A DNA stretch of 13,755 bases from an uncultured Christensenella sp. (GCA_910579785.1 CAJTVJ010000035.1:1-13755), one strand, 5' to 3'; shown: positions 1-7,860, numbered from the stretch's first letter. Program-made: numbers and translations. The notes: generated by a model not told the origin, from the letters alone.

Positions 1-38
1 TTAGGCAAACAGTTAATAGGATAAAAATAATATAAATA

Positions 39-129
39 GTCACTTCGACTGAAACGCAGTGAAATGGAGAAGTCTCAACCGATTATTTATTTCAACTCGT
101 TGAGACCTCTCCGCGTTGGTCGAGGTGAC
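39..129. repeat. Inverted pair of the interspersed GTCACTTCGAC...GAGGTCTC repeat
   Basis: A plus-oriented copy runs from 39 to about 80 (GTCACTTCGACT at 39-50, GGAGAAGTCTCAACC at 66-80). A minus-oriented copy lies at 99-129 (GTTGAGACCTCTCC, then GGTCGAGGTGAC). Together they can fold into a long imperfect hairpin: GTCTCAAC (72-79) pairs with GTTGAGAC (99-106), and the GTCAC/GTGAC ends pair. The left arm carries about 10 extra bases in its middle. The same family recurs at 159, 8036, 8083, 8204, 8373, 9333 and 9459. Its function is unknown. It lies downstream of murG and could act as a processing or termination structure. Confidence 0.75.
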
Positions 130-158
130 CAAGCTTGATTGACTGTAAGCAACACCTT

Positions 159-186
159 GTCACTTCGAGCGCAGTCGAGAAGTCTC
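159..186 (+). repeat. Single copy of the interspersed repeat
   Basis: The copy begins GTCACTTCGAGCGCAGTCG and ends GAGAAGTCTC. It is in the same orientation as the copy at 39 and makes the order direct-inverted-direct at 39-186. The same order is seen at 8036-8230. Confidence 0.7.
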
Positions 187-202
187 TTCATTTATAAAAC
201 CT

Positions 203-228
203 AAGGACGGCTTGCCGTCCTTATTCTT
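203..228. terminator. Intrinsic terminator-like hairpin
   Basis: AAGGACGGC and GCCGTCCTT form a perfect 9-bp stem around a 2-base TT (203-222). On the plus strand it is followed by ATTCTTTG; on the minus strand the next bases are AGGTTTTAT. Neither is an ideal U-run, but the stem is strong. It sits about 80 bases beyond the murG stop and is the best candidate for ending the murG transcript. It could work in both directions. Confidence 0.55.
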
Positions 229-303
229 TGTTGTTGTGCATATAAAAAATAACCAATCTCCGTACTTTATTTAGGCAAGAAGTAAATTTTGTTATATTAC
301 TTG

Positions 304-1338
304 TTAAACTGTGCTATATGCGATTTTGCTGACAAAATCCACGATTTTTGCATTGTTATTCCTGTCGTACGCATAGATTTTTTTGTCGAATGCTGATAGT
401 TGATTGAGTTTCTTTATCAAGTTTTCTTTGTTGAGGTCTTTTTCGTCAAGCATAAGCGCATAACCGTTTTGGGTAAGGTATTTTGCGTTTAGAACTTGGT
501 CGCCCCTTGAAGATTTGTTACGCAGCGGAATATACAACGCCTTTTTATTGAGCGCGTTTATTTCTGTAGACGCGCCTGCGCCGCAACGCGATATTATTAG
601 GTCTCCTGCGGCGATATAGTCTTGGATATTGTCTGCGAATTTTATCTGTACGTAGTTTTTGTGCTCGATTGGCTTCAACGTATTGCCGCATATATGGATC
701 ACTTGATATTTGCGGCAAAGTTCGTCAAGTGATTCGTATACAACGTCATTTATCGCTTTGGCGCCAAGTGAGCCGCCCATTATCAGCAGTATCGGAGTAA
801 AGCGGTTGAGATTATACTCGTCAAATATCCTTTGCGGGTGTACGTCAAAAAAGTCTTTGCGAATTGGATTGGCGAAGACTTTGGCGTTGCTCTTTTTGCA
901 AGTGCCGTCAAAGCAAGTTATAATACCTTTTGCAAATCTGCTGTTGAGCTTGTTGGCAAGTCCCAATGAGTAGTCGGATTCGTGGCATACCGTTGGAATA
1001 CCAAGAGATTTTGCCGCATAGACGACAGGCATAGCGACGTAGCCGCCTTTTGAAAAGACTATGTCTATATCGCATTCTTTTAATATTTGTTTGGCTTCTT
1101 TGATATAAGAAGGGAGTTTGAATGGGATCAATAAGTTTTTTCCCATGTTGTTTCTGTCGAATTTGATACTGTCGCAGTGATAAAACGGGACTTGGAATTT
1201 TTTGCAAATATCATATTCCATTTTGTCTTTATTGCCGATGTATATCACTTTGTCAAAGTATCTGTACAAATCGTCAAGTAACGCCATGTTGGGCATTACG
1301 TGTCCCGCCGTACCTCCGCCCGTGAGAGCTATGTTCAT
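304..1338 (-). CDS. murG: MurG: UDP-GlcNAc--lipid I N-acetylglucosaminyltransferase
   Basis: This 344-residue glycosyltransferase should add N-acetylglucosamine to lipid I to make lipid II on the cytoplasmic face of the membrane, the last inner step of peptidoglycan synthesis. The length fits the family (about 350). Visible motifs are the N-terminal glycine loop GGGTAGHVMPN (7-17, with the conserved His13), the HESDYSLGLANK segment (119-130) typical of Firmicutes MurG, the second-domain glycine loop GGSLGA (188-193), and the donor-binding stretch SRCGAGASTEINAL (250-263), where Glu259 matches the conserved UDP-GlcNAc-binding glutamate. The ATG is preceded by GGAGG (complement of 1345-1349) at good spacing. 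Unlike the usual arrangement it is not next to other division or cell-wall genes in this window. It is transcribed away from the hydrolase gene, so the 1339-1912 gap is divergent. Family assignment is secure. Confidence 0.95.
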   Translation of the reverse strand: MNIALTGGGTAGHVMPNMALLDDLYRYFDKVIYIGNKDKMEYDICKKFQVPFYHCDSIKFDRNNMGKNLLIPFKLPSYIKEAKQILKECDIDIVFSKGGYVAMPVVYAAKSLGIPTVCHESDYSLGLANKLNSRFAKGIITCFDGTCKKSNAKVFANPIRKDFFDVHPQRIFDEYNLNRFTPILLIMGGSLGAKAINDVVYESLDELCRKYQVIHICGNTLKPIEHKNYVQIKFADNIQDYIAAGDLIISRCGAGASTEINALNKKALYIPLRNKSSRGDQVLNAKYLTQNGYALMLDEKDLNKENLIKKLNQLSAFDKKIYAYDRNNNAKIVDFVSKIAYSTV

Positions 1339-1535
1339 AATGTACCTCCAAGTTTTTATCGAAGTTAGTGTTTGCTATATGTCAAAATTTATTAGTTTGC
1401 GTTTCGTCGGCTAGTTATAGGTATGATAAATTTGCAAAAACTGTTAATCATAAAGGCTGCCTCGGCATTTGAATAATAAGTGTGTATGAGGGAAGTGGAG
1501 TTGAGAAAAGTGCTATTTATTGGACAGTTTAAATA

Positions 1536-1550
1536 TTGAACATTGTTCAA
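1536..1550. promoter_or_regulatory. Perfect 15-base palindrome, putative operator 1
   Basis: TTGAACATTGTTCAA is two 7-base arms around one central base. It is identical to the copy at 1732 and near-identical to those at 3127 and 5228. This 7-1-7 layout is typical of dimeric repressor sites. It lies about 200 bases from the murG start and 360 from the hydrolase start. The cognate regulator is not identified. Confidence 0.65.
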
Positions 1551-1731
1551 ATATATGTTTTATAGATATTTATGATGTATAAATCCGATAGTAAAGACTT
1601 ATATATAATTTAAAATTTCAGAGGATAAGTTTAAAATTGTGACGAATTATAAGGAAATGTATAGTAATATGTCAAAAGGATAAATGCAAATAAAGTCATA
1701 AAAATATTAAGCAAGATTATAATTTGGCGTA

Positions 1732-1746
1732 TTGAACATTGTTCAA
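1732..1746. promoter_or_regulatory. Perfect 15-base palindrome, putative operator 2
   Basis: A second exact TTGAACATTGTTCAA, 65 bases upstream of the -35 of the hydrolase promoter. Its position upstream of, rather than on, that promoter would suit an activator, a looping repressor acting with the site at 1536, or control of an unrecognised promoter. Confidence 0.65.
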
Positions 1747-1811
1747 ATGTAAAATTTATGTCAAATTTTCATTTAAAACCGTTTTATTGCTTTAAAATTT
1801 CATTATAATAC

Positions 1812-1840
1812 TTGAAAACTTTAAAAATATATTATATAAT
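1812..1840 (+). promoter_or_regulatory. SigmaA-type promoter for the hydrolase gene
   Basis: TTGAAA at 1812-1817 and TATAAT at 1835-1840 are separated by 17 bases, close to ideal for the housekeeping sigma factor. The predicted transcript start is around 1847, giving a leader of about 65 bases. It is the best promoter match I see in the left half. Confidence 0.75.
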
Positions 1841-1846
1841 AGTCTT

Positions 1847-1883
1847 GCCGTAGTGTGCATATTATTGAACATGCAACAACGGC
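1847..1883 (+). other. Stem-loop at the 5' end of the predicted hydrolase mRNA
   Basis: GCCGT (1847-1851) pairs with ACGGC (1879-1883) and TGCAT (1856-1860) with ATGCA (1871-1875), separated by a 4/3 internal loop and closed by a 10-base loop. It begins at the predicted transcript start, so it may protect the 5' end. It includes one half of the TTGAACA motif in its loop (1865-1871), with no matching second arm. Confidence 0.4.
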
Positions 1884-1912
1884 GGATATAAATAAAGAAG
1901 GAAATAACCTAA

Positions 1913-2938
1913 ATGGAAAAGATAGATAAAAAAATTAAAGGATTCGACGATTATCAAGTCGCTATGTCGATTTGGTTGCCGGACGGCGAGCCAAAAGGCA
2001 TAGTGCAAATATTCCACGGAATGGTGGAACACATTGACAGATACGATGATTTTGCCCGTTTTCTCAATTCAAAGGGCTATATCGTAGCAGGTGACGACCA
2101 CAGAGGTCACGGACGTACGGCAGGTGAAGAATTTTTGGGTAAGGTGCCTTTTGGACATACCTATTTTGACACTATCGACGACGAAAAGGTCATCACTGCG
2201 TATCTCAAAAAGACTTATAGCAACCTACCTATATTTATTTTTGCGCATTCTTACGGCTCGTTTTTGGGTCAAGGATACATCCAGCAGAATTCTCAAAACA
2301 TCGACGGATGTATATTGAGCGGATCTGCGAATATGTCGGGAATAGAGCCGAAAATCGGTAGGACTATCGCAAATATCCAACACAAATTATACGGCAAAGA
2401 CAAGAACGCTGAATTTATTAAAAACATGACTTTCGGCGCATATGAAAAGCCTTTTAAGAAAGAAAAGAGACAAAACGCTTGGCTCAATAGAGATATTGAC
2501 GCTTGCGAGAAATACAACAGCGACAAATTCTGCAATTACACGATGTCAGTCGGCTTTTATAAGAACTTTTTTGACGGTCTTTGCAGGATATATGAGCCTG
2601 AAAGATTGGCTGCTATCGACAAAAATCTGCCTATATATATAGTCTCCGGCGATAAAGACCCTGTCGGCAAGATGGGCAAGCTTGTGAGCAAGCTGTATGA
2701 TTTATATAAAGGCATAGGTATCAAAGACGTTAAAATCAAGCTATATGAAGACGCGCGTCACGAGATCGTCAACGAGGTCAATAAAGACGAAGTGTATGCG
2801 GACGTGGCTGGTTGGCTTGACGAATTGGTGGAAAACCGCCAGCCGGCGCGTGAGATCGAGATGGAGATCGACGGCGGCGCAGTCGCTGATATTGTCGAGG
2901 TCAACGCCAAAGAAGAAGTCCTTGTCGGCGCTAAATAA
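1913..2938 (+). CDS. Alpha/beta hydrolase, monoacylglycerol lipase / lysophospholipase type
   Basis: This 341-residue protein belongs to the serine-hydrolase family that cleaves monoacylglycerols or lysophospholipids. The N-terminal block has the family signature HGMVEHIDRY (35-44) and DDHRGHGRT (61-69). The nucleophile elbow is AHSYGS with Ser113; most relatives have GHSMGS, so the residues around Ser are slightly unusual. The acid is probably Asp249 in SGDKDPVG (245-252) and the base His283 in ARHE. No signal peptide or membrane helix is seen, so it is cytoplasmic. Residues from about 310 form a charged and then hydrophobic tail beyond the normal catalytic domain; its role is unknown. The ATG has GAAGGA at 1897-1902. 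It precedes the topoisomerase genes but has its own promoter. The substrate cannot be told from the sequence. Confidence 0.85.
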   Translation: MEKIDKKIKGFDDYQVAMSIWLPDGEPKGIVQIFHGMVEHIDRYDDFARFLNSKGYIVAGDDHRGHGRTAGEEFLGKVPFGHTYFDTIDDEKVITAYLKKTYSNLPIFIFAHSYGSFLGQGYIQQNSQNIDGCILSGSANMSGIEPKIGRTIANIQHKLYGKDKNAEFIKNMTFGAYEKPFKKEKRQNAWLNRDIDACEKYNSDKFCNYTMSVGFYKNFFDGLCRIYEPERLAAIDKNLPIYIVSGDKDPVGKMGKLVSKLYDLYKGIGIKDVKIKLYEDARHEIVNEVNKDEVYADVAGWLDELVENRQPAREIEMEIDGGAVADIVEVNAKEEVLVGAK

Positions 2939-3084
2939 GTTTTGAGAGCTGATTTGAGCTTATTTGCATGTTTTTACGGCTGAGAAGATATGCTGTAACG
3001 TTTTCTATGCCGTCTGCGCCGTATGTCGGCGGATGCGGTGTTGATTGCTTGCAAAGTTAAATAGTTTATTGCAAATACAGGCTG

Positions 3085-3103
3085 TTGGGCATAAAAAGCC
3101 CAA
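3085..3103. other. Small hairpin between the hydrolase and parE genes
   Basis: TTGGGC and GCCCAA form a perfect 6-bp stem around a 7-base A-rich loop. No U-run follows on the plus strand, so it is not a convincing terminator. It lies in the 292-base gap 2939-3230, where no gene or strong promoter is seen. The hydrolase transcript may therefore run on into parE. Confidence 0.35.
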
Positions 3104-3126
3104 AATAATATGCGAATAACGCCAAA

Positions 3127-3141
3127 TTGAACAGTGTTCAA
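3127..3141. promoter_or_regulatory. Perfect 15-base palindrome, putative operator 3
   Basis: TTGAACAGTGTTCAA differs from the 1536 and 1732 copies only at the central base, which does not need to be conserved. It ends 89 bases before the parE start. The left arm TTGAAC could double as a -35 with TATCAA at 3150-3155 (17-base spacer), in which case a bound protein would block that promoter; the -10 match is weak. Confidence 0.65.
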
Positions 3142-3230
3142 AATATTTATATCAAGGTAAATGCAATGCTTAGATATGCGCAGGGCGGCAAAGTAATACG
3201 TCAAAAGAATTTTCGAGGAGCAAAAGCTAA

Positions 3231-5231
3231 ATGAAAGACAACGATACGAAATACAACGCAGGCTCTATACACGTACTTAAAGGGCTGGACGCGGTCAGGA
3301 AGAGACCTGGTATGTATATCGGCACGACGGGAGTCAAGGGTATGCACCATATCCTTTGGGAGATCGTCGACAACAGTATGGACGAAATTCTCAACGGTCA
3401 CGGCAATTCCATAGACATTGAGATTTTTAAGGACAACAGCATAAGCGTCACCGATAAGGGAAGAGGCATACCTGTGGACATACACCCTACGGAAGGCGTG
3501 TCGGCGTTGGAACTCGTCTTTACTACTTTGCACGCGGGCGGAAAGTTTAACAACAAAAACTATTCGGTATCCGGCGGACTGCACGGCGTGGGCGCGTCTG
3601 TAACCAATGCGCTTTCGGAGTGGCTGACGGTCAACGTCTTTAAGGGCGGCAAGAAATATACGATGCAGTTTGCCTCGGTGGTAGAAAACGGCGAGATAAT
3701 CAGCGGTAAGAAGATAAAGGATCTATACAGCGAAGATTGCGATCCTAAACTTAGAGGTACGACGGTCATATTTAAGCCGGACGTGAGAGTGTTCGGCAAC
3801 GAAGAATTTTCTTTTGATACTATATCCAAAAGGCTCAAAGAGCTGGCATTCCTCAACGGCGGCGTTAAATTCAGCATCACCGACAACAGAGTTGTGGGCG
3901 AAAGCGGCAGGGCGAAAGTCCGTAAGTTTTGCTATGGCGGCGGAATAAGCGACTTTGTATTGCATCTCAACGAAGGCAAAACTCCCAAATATAATCCGCC
4001 GATATACGTCGAGAAGAAGCAGGGGCACTTTGCTGTCGAGCTTGCATTTCAACATACCGATACGTATGCAGAAAGCGTATTCTCATACGTCAACGACATA
4101 CCCACGACAGAGGGCGGTACGCATGAGACGGGATTTAAGTCGGCTTTGACAAGAGCGCTGAACGATTTTGGCAGAGCTAAGAATATTATCAAGGACAAGC
4201 AGTCCAATTTTACAGGCGAGGATTACAGAGAGGGACTTACGGCTATCTTGACTGTCAAGATGCAGAATATGCAGTTTGAGGGACAGACGAAGACGAAGCT
4301 AGGCAATCCCGAAGTCAAGGCATTGGTAGAAAATCTGCTTACTGACGCCATCAAAGATTATTTGAATAAGGCAAAGAAAGACGTAATTGACGCGATATAC
4401 GAAAAGGCGCGCGTTGCGGCAAAGGCGAGAGAGAGCGCGGCAAAGGCAAAGAGCGTGGCGCGCAATCTCAACAATATGACGACGTCCGCGCTTATAGGCA
4501 AGATGGCAAACTGTTCGGGCAAAAAACCAGAACTCAACGAGTTGTTTATCGTCGAGGGCGACAGCGCAGGCGGCAGCGCGAAGCAAGGCAGAGACAGAGC
4601 TACGCAGGCGATTTTGCCTTTGAGGGGCAAACCTCTCAACGTTGAGAAGAAAAAAATCGAAGATATTTTGAAAAACGACGAGATAAAACTTATTATCAAC
4701 GCGCTTGGCACGGGATTCGGTCGGGAATTTAATATCAACAATCTCAAATATCACAAGGTCATCATACTTGCAGACGCCGATCAGGACGGCGCGCACATAA
4801 GAGCTATATTGATGACAATGTTTTTTAGATACATGCGCGAGCTTATCACAGGCGGACATCTCTATATAGGTATGCCGCCGTTGTATAAAATCACAGAGAA
4901 AAATAAGATTCAATATGCCTATGACGATGAAGAGCTTAAAAAGATATTGTCGAGCGTAGGCAAGAATTATACTTTGCAAAGATATAAAGGACTTGGCGAA
5001 ATGAATCCTGAACAGCTGTGGGAGACGACTATGAATCCCAGGACCCGTTCTTTGATGAGAGTCGCGATAGACGACAACGCCGAGGCGGAAAGGCTGATCA
5101 TTACGCTGATGGGCGAGGGAGCCGAGTTGAGAAGAGAGTATATATTCGAGTACGCAGACTTCAACAAAGAGGACTCTTTTGCCGAGACGACTAAAAAAGC
5201 CGAGAATAAGCGTAAGACGGACAATGGCTGA
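3231..5231 (+). CDS. parE: Type IIA DNA topoisomerase B subunit (ATPase; topoisomerase IV ParE or GyrB)
   Basis: This 666-residue ATPase subunit would pair with the next gene to pass one DNA duplex through another using ATP. Domains in order are a GHKL ATPase with EIVDNS (44-49, catalytic Glu44 and Mg-binding Asn48), DKGRGIP (75-81) and GGLHGVGAS (115-123); a transducer with QTKTKLGN (352-359); and the TOPRIM domain with EGDSAGG (442-448, catalytic Glu442) and DADQDG (515-520). The C-terminal KGLGEMNP motif (586-593) is present. There is no proteobacterial-type insertion. The start is set by GAGGAG (3215-3220). ParE and GyrB cannot be told apart safely by motif. I prefer ParE because the partner A subunit lacks a recognisable GyrA box. 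The operator at 3127 and another overlapping its stop codon suggest shared regulation with parC. Confidence 0.85.
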   Translation: MKDNDTKYNAGSIHVLKGLDAVRKRPGMYIGTTGVKGMHHILWEIVDNSMDEILNGHGNSIDIEIFKDNSISVTDKGRGIPVDIHPTEGVSALELVFTTLHAGGKFNNKNYSVSGGLHGVGASVTNALSEWLTVNVFKGGKKYTMQFASVVENGEIISGKKIKDLYSEDCDPKLRGTTVIFKPDVRVFGNEEFSFDTISKRLKELAFLNGGVKFSITDNRVVGESGRAKVRKFCYGGGISDFVLHLNEGKTPKYNPPIYVEKKQGHFAVELAFQHTDTYAESVFSYVNDIPTTEGGTHETGFKSALTRALNDFGRAKNIIKDKQSNFTGEDYREGLTAILTVKMQNMQFEGQTKTKLGNPEVKALVENLLTDAIKDYLNKAKKDVIDAIYEKARVAAKARESAAKAKSVARNLNNMTTSALIGKMANCSGKKPELNELFIVEGDSAGGSAKQGRDRATQAILPLRGKPLNVEKKKIEDILKNDEIKLIINALGTGFGREFNINNLKYHKVIILADADQDGAHIRAILMTMFFRYMRELITGGHLYIGMPPLYKITEKNKIQYAYDDEELKKILSSVGKNYTLQRYKGLGEMNPEQLWETTMNPRTRSLMRVAIDDNAEAERLIITLMGEGAELRREYIFEYADFNKEDSFAETTKKAENKRKTDNG

Positions 5232-5242
5232 ACATTGTTCAG
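5228..5242. promoter_or_regulatory. Perfect 15-base palindrome, putative operator 4, overlapping the parE stop codon
   Basis: CTGAACATTGTTCAG is a 7-1-7 palindrome with the same core as the copies at 1536 and 1732; both outer bases change together (T to C and A to G), which keeps the symmetry. The parE TGA stop (5229-5231) lies inside it. It is 127 bases before the parC start. The AT-rich gap behind it holds TTGATA (5262) and TATAAC (5282), spaced only 14 bases apart, so any parC promoter here is uncertain. Confidence 0.65.
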
Positions 5243-5369
5243 TAACAAATAAGACCGTATATTGATAAATATTTTAATTATTATAACATTTTAAATATAT
5301 GATGAAACACTGCTTTGCAAAACTGAGGAAAGCACACTGCGTAAAGGCGCAACGAAGATAAAGGAAATT

Positions 5370-7847
5370 ATGGCAAAGAAGAAACAGGAAGAAGAGATCG
5401 TAGATAATTCTAAGATAATAGAGGGTACTTTTGAGCAAGTAATGCATAATTCAATGCTGCCTTACAGCGAGCACGTCATTTTGGACAGAGCTTTGCCTAG
5501 GGTGGAGGACGGACTAAAACCCGTTCAGAGAAGAATACTGTATACGATGCTTGAACTCGGCACTACGCCTGACAAGCCTCACCGTAAGTCGGCGCGTATC
5601 GTCGGTGACTGTCTTGGTAAGTATCACCCTCACGGAGATTCGTCCGTATACGGCGCGATGGTCAAGTTGGCGCAGCCTTTCAACACCATGATGTTGCTTG
5701 TCGACGGCCACGGCAACTTCGGTTCTGTCGACGGCGACAGCGCGGCCGCTATGAGATATACCGAGGCTAGAATGACGCCGTTTGCTCTTGAAATGTTGAG
5801 AGACTTGGACAAAAACACCGTGCCTATGACGCTCAACTTCGACGATTCGTTGGAAGAGCCTGCCGTATTGCCCAGCAGAATTCCCAATTTGCTTGTCAAC
5901 GGCGCAAGCGGTATCGCGGTGGGACTTGCCACCAACATACCTCCGCATTCTTTGGGCGAATCCATTGACGGCATTGTGGCATACATTGATAATAGAAACA
6001 TATCTCTTGAAGAGATGATGAAATATATACCTGCTCCCGACTTTCCCACCGGCGGAATAATCATTGCCAACCAAGGCATCGAAGAGGCCTATAAGACGGG
6101 TAAGGGCAAGATAATTTTAAGAGCTAAACTTCACGTTGAGGACGAAGGCGGCAAGAAGAACATTGTCGTTACGGAGATACCGTATCAGGTCAACAAGGCG
6201 GATTTGCTATCTAAAATAAACGATTTGAGGGAGACCAATAAGGACTTGTTTGGCGGTATAGCCGACATAGTCGACGAGTCGGATAGAAACGGTATGCGCT
6301 GCGTCATCAAGCTTAAAAAAGAGACCGACGCAGACACTATGATTGCGCTTCTTTATAAGAAGACGAATTTGCAGGTCAATTTCTCTGCCAATATGACGGC
6401 GATAGTCAACAACCGTCCTATGCAACTTGGACTTTTGGATATAATAGCCCATTACGTCGAGTTCCAAAGAGAAGTGATATACAAGCGCAGTAAGTTTGAT
6501 TTGGAGGCGGCAGAGAAGAGGGAACATATACTTCAAGGTCTGCTTATCGCAGTCAACAACGTGCGCGAAGTCGTCGATATAGTACTTGATTCAAAGACGT
6601 ACGCCGAGTCTAAGGAAAGACTTATGATGAGATTTGAGCTGACGGACAGGCAGGCTGTGGCTGTGCTCGACATACCGCTCAAAAGATTGAATAAACTGGA
6701 TATCAACAAGATGCTTGAAGAGCAAAAAGAACTCTTAGAGCGCATCGCCAACTTGACTGCTATCACAAATTCAAAGGCAAGACAGTATGGCGTTGTCAAA
6801 AAAGAGCTGTTGGAGATTAAGAAGAAGTATCCAGGCAAGCGTATGTCGCAAATAGTGCACGAGGGCGCGCTCAACGACGTAGAGGTGGACCTCAACGCTA
6901 AGATAAAGAGGGACGGATACGTTGTGCTGCATTACAACGGCAATATCAAATTCGTGCTTGAAAAAGGCTATAATACGGCAGTTAAGTCGATAGTCAACTG
7001 CGCTGTCAACGACATAGCGAAAAAGGTAATTAAGACTGACAGCGAGGGTATGATATTCGGCATAACGTCTAAGGGTAATGCGATAACGTTCCCTGTGTCT
7101 GCGCTTGGCGAAGACAAGTGGAAGAGCAAGGGTATGGGTATCAATAAGATAGCCAAAGTAGACAGCGACGATAAGCTGTTGGCGATTTTCACAAGCGACG
7201 AGTTGAAGGGCAAGAAGTTGTTTATCGTCACGTCAATGGGTATGGCGAAGTATATTGAGGTCGACGAGTTTACGCTTGACAAAAAGTCGCTTGCCAGCGC
7301 AATGGCATTCAAGGACGAGGATGACTTTATAGTCGCAGTCGAAGCCGTTCAACCGCCTGAGGTGGACGACGGCACGAGAGACGCAAGAGGCTACGTGTTG
7401 TCCATAAGCGCGGAGGGCATGGTACTCAATTCTTATGACGATATACCCACGCAGGGCAAGAAGGCAAGCGGCGTCAAACTTATGAGATTGGACGATAAAG
7501 ACAGAATTATTTTCGCCAGCCACAACGACGGCAGCGGAGAAGTCGTCAGCTTGTCTGACAGCGGATATGCAAAGAGAGTGATACTCGGTTGCATAGAGCC
7601 GAGAATGAGAATGTCAAAGGGCGTAAAGCTGAGCGATTCTAAGTCGGGCGAGTGCGTATATGCCGACCTTGTGACCGTGCCGTATGACGTTGCGGTGATA
7701 TTCCCGGGCGGCGCAGTTCGCAGCGTCAATACTGAGGATATACCGATAGACGAGAGAACTAATAAAGGTAAGAATATAATTAAGGCTATCGCCAAAGACC
7801 TCAACGTCATGACCGTGGGCGACGCAAAGAGACATAATATAATATAA
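5370..7847 (+). CDS. parC: Type IIA DNA topoisomerase A subunit (breakage-reunion; ParC or GyrA)
   Basis: This 825-residue subunit should cut and rejoin DNA. The winged-helix region holds KSARIVGDCLGKYHPHGD (73-90) and the catalytic pair Arg129-Tyr130 in AAMRYTEARM. The tower and coiled coil follow (about 230-500), then a C-terminal beta-pinwheel (about 505-825). The pinwheel shows no QRRGGKG-type GyrA box; at the equivalent place is KWKSKGMGINK (583-593). This favours a decatenating topoisomerase IV, although the GNFGSVDGD segment is gyrase-like. In the quinolone-resistance region the first position is Ser91, but the usual Asp/Glu position is Gly95. The start follows AAGGAAA (5361-5367). A strong terminator at 7861 ends the unit. 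ParC versus GyrA is inference. Confidence 0.85.
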   Translation: MAKKKQEEEIVDNSKIIEGTFEQVMHNSMLPYSEHVILDRALPRVEDGLKPVQRRILYTMLELGTTPDKPHRKSARIVGDCLGKYHPHGDSSVYGAMVKLAQPFNTMMLLVDGHGNFGSVDGDSAAAMRYTEARMTPFALEMLRDLDKNTVPMTLNFDDSLEEPAVLPSRIPNLLVNGASGIAVGLATNIPPHSLGESIDGIVAYIDNRNISLEEMMKYIPAPDFPTGGIIIANQGIEEAYKTGKGKIILRAKLHVEDEGGKKNIVVTEIPYQVNKADLLSKINDLRETNKDLFGGIADIVDESDRNGMRCVIKLKKETDADTMIALLYKKTNLQVNFSANMTAIVNNRPMQLGLLDIIAHYVEFQREVIYKRSKFDLEAAEKREHILQGLLIAVNNVREVVDIVLDSKTYAESKERLMMRFELTDRQAVAVLDIPLKRLNKLDINKMLEEQKELLERIANLTAITNSKARQYGVVKKELLEIKKKYPGKRMSQIVHEGALNDVEVDLNAKIKRDGYVVLHYNGNIKFVLEKGYNTAVKSIVNCAVNDIAKKVIKTDSEGMIFGITSKGNAITFPVSALGEDKWKSKGMGINKIAKVDSDDKLLAIFTSDELKGKKLFIVTSMGMAKYIEVDEFTLDKKSLASAMAFKDEDDFIVAVEAVQPPEVDDGTRDARGYVLSISAEGMVLNSYDDIPTQGKKASGVKLMRLDDKDRIIFASHNDGSGEVVSLSDSGYAKRVILGCIEPRMRMSKGVKLSDSKSGECVYADLVTVPYDVAVIFPGGAVRSVNTEDIPIDERTNKGKNIIKAIAKDLNVMTVGDAKRHNII

Positions 7848-7860
7848 AAATTCGGCATAT

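Larger units (their letters stand above)
1339..1912. other. Divergent AT-rich intergenic region between murG and the hydrolase gene
   Basis: No coding potential is seen in this 574-base gap. It holds the murG ribosome site, two copies of the 15-base TTGAACATTGTTCAA palindrome (1536 and 1732), a strong plus-strand promoter (1812-1840) and a leader hairpin (1847-1883). I found no convincing minus-strand promoter for murG, although one must lie here. The palindrome at 1536 is roughly mid-way and could act on either direction. Confidence 0.6.

Noticed and set aside
1536..1550. LexA (SOS) box
   Set aside because: The Firmicutes LexA site has four bases between GAAC and GTTC; here there are three, in all four copies. 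The operators are kept, but not assigned to LexA.
4299..4979. Long minus-strand frame inside parE
   Set aside because: It is a shadow of a fully conserved parE frame; no ribosome site and no recognisable protein features.
5514..6074. Long minus-strand frame inside parC
   Set aside because: Same reasoning: it runs opposite the most conserved part of parC and its translation is rich in His/Arg, typical of a shadow frame.
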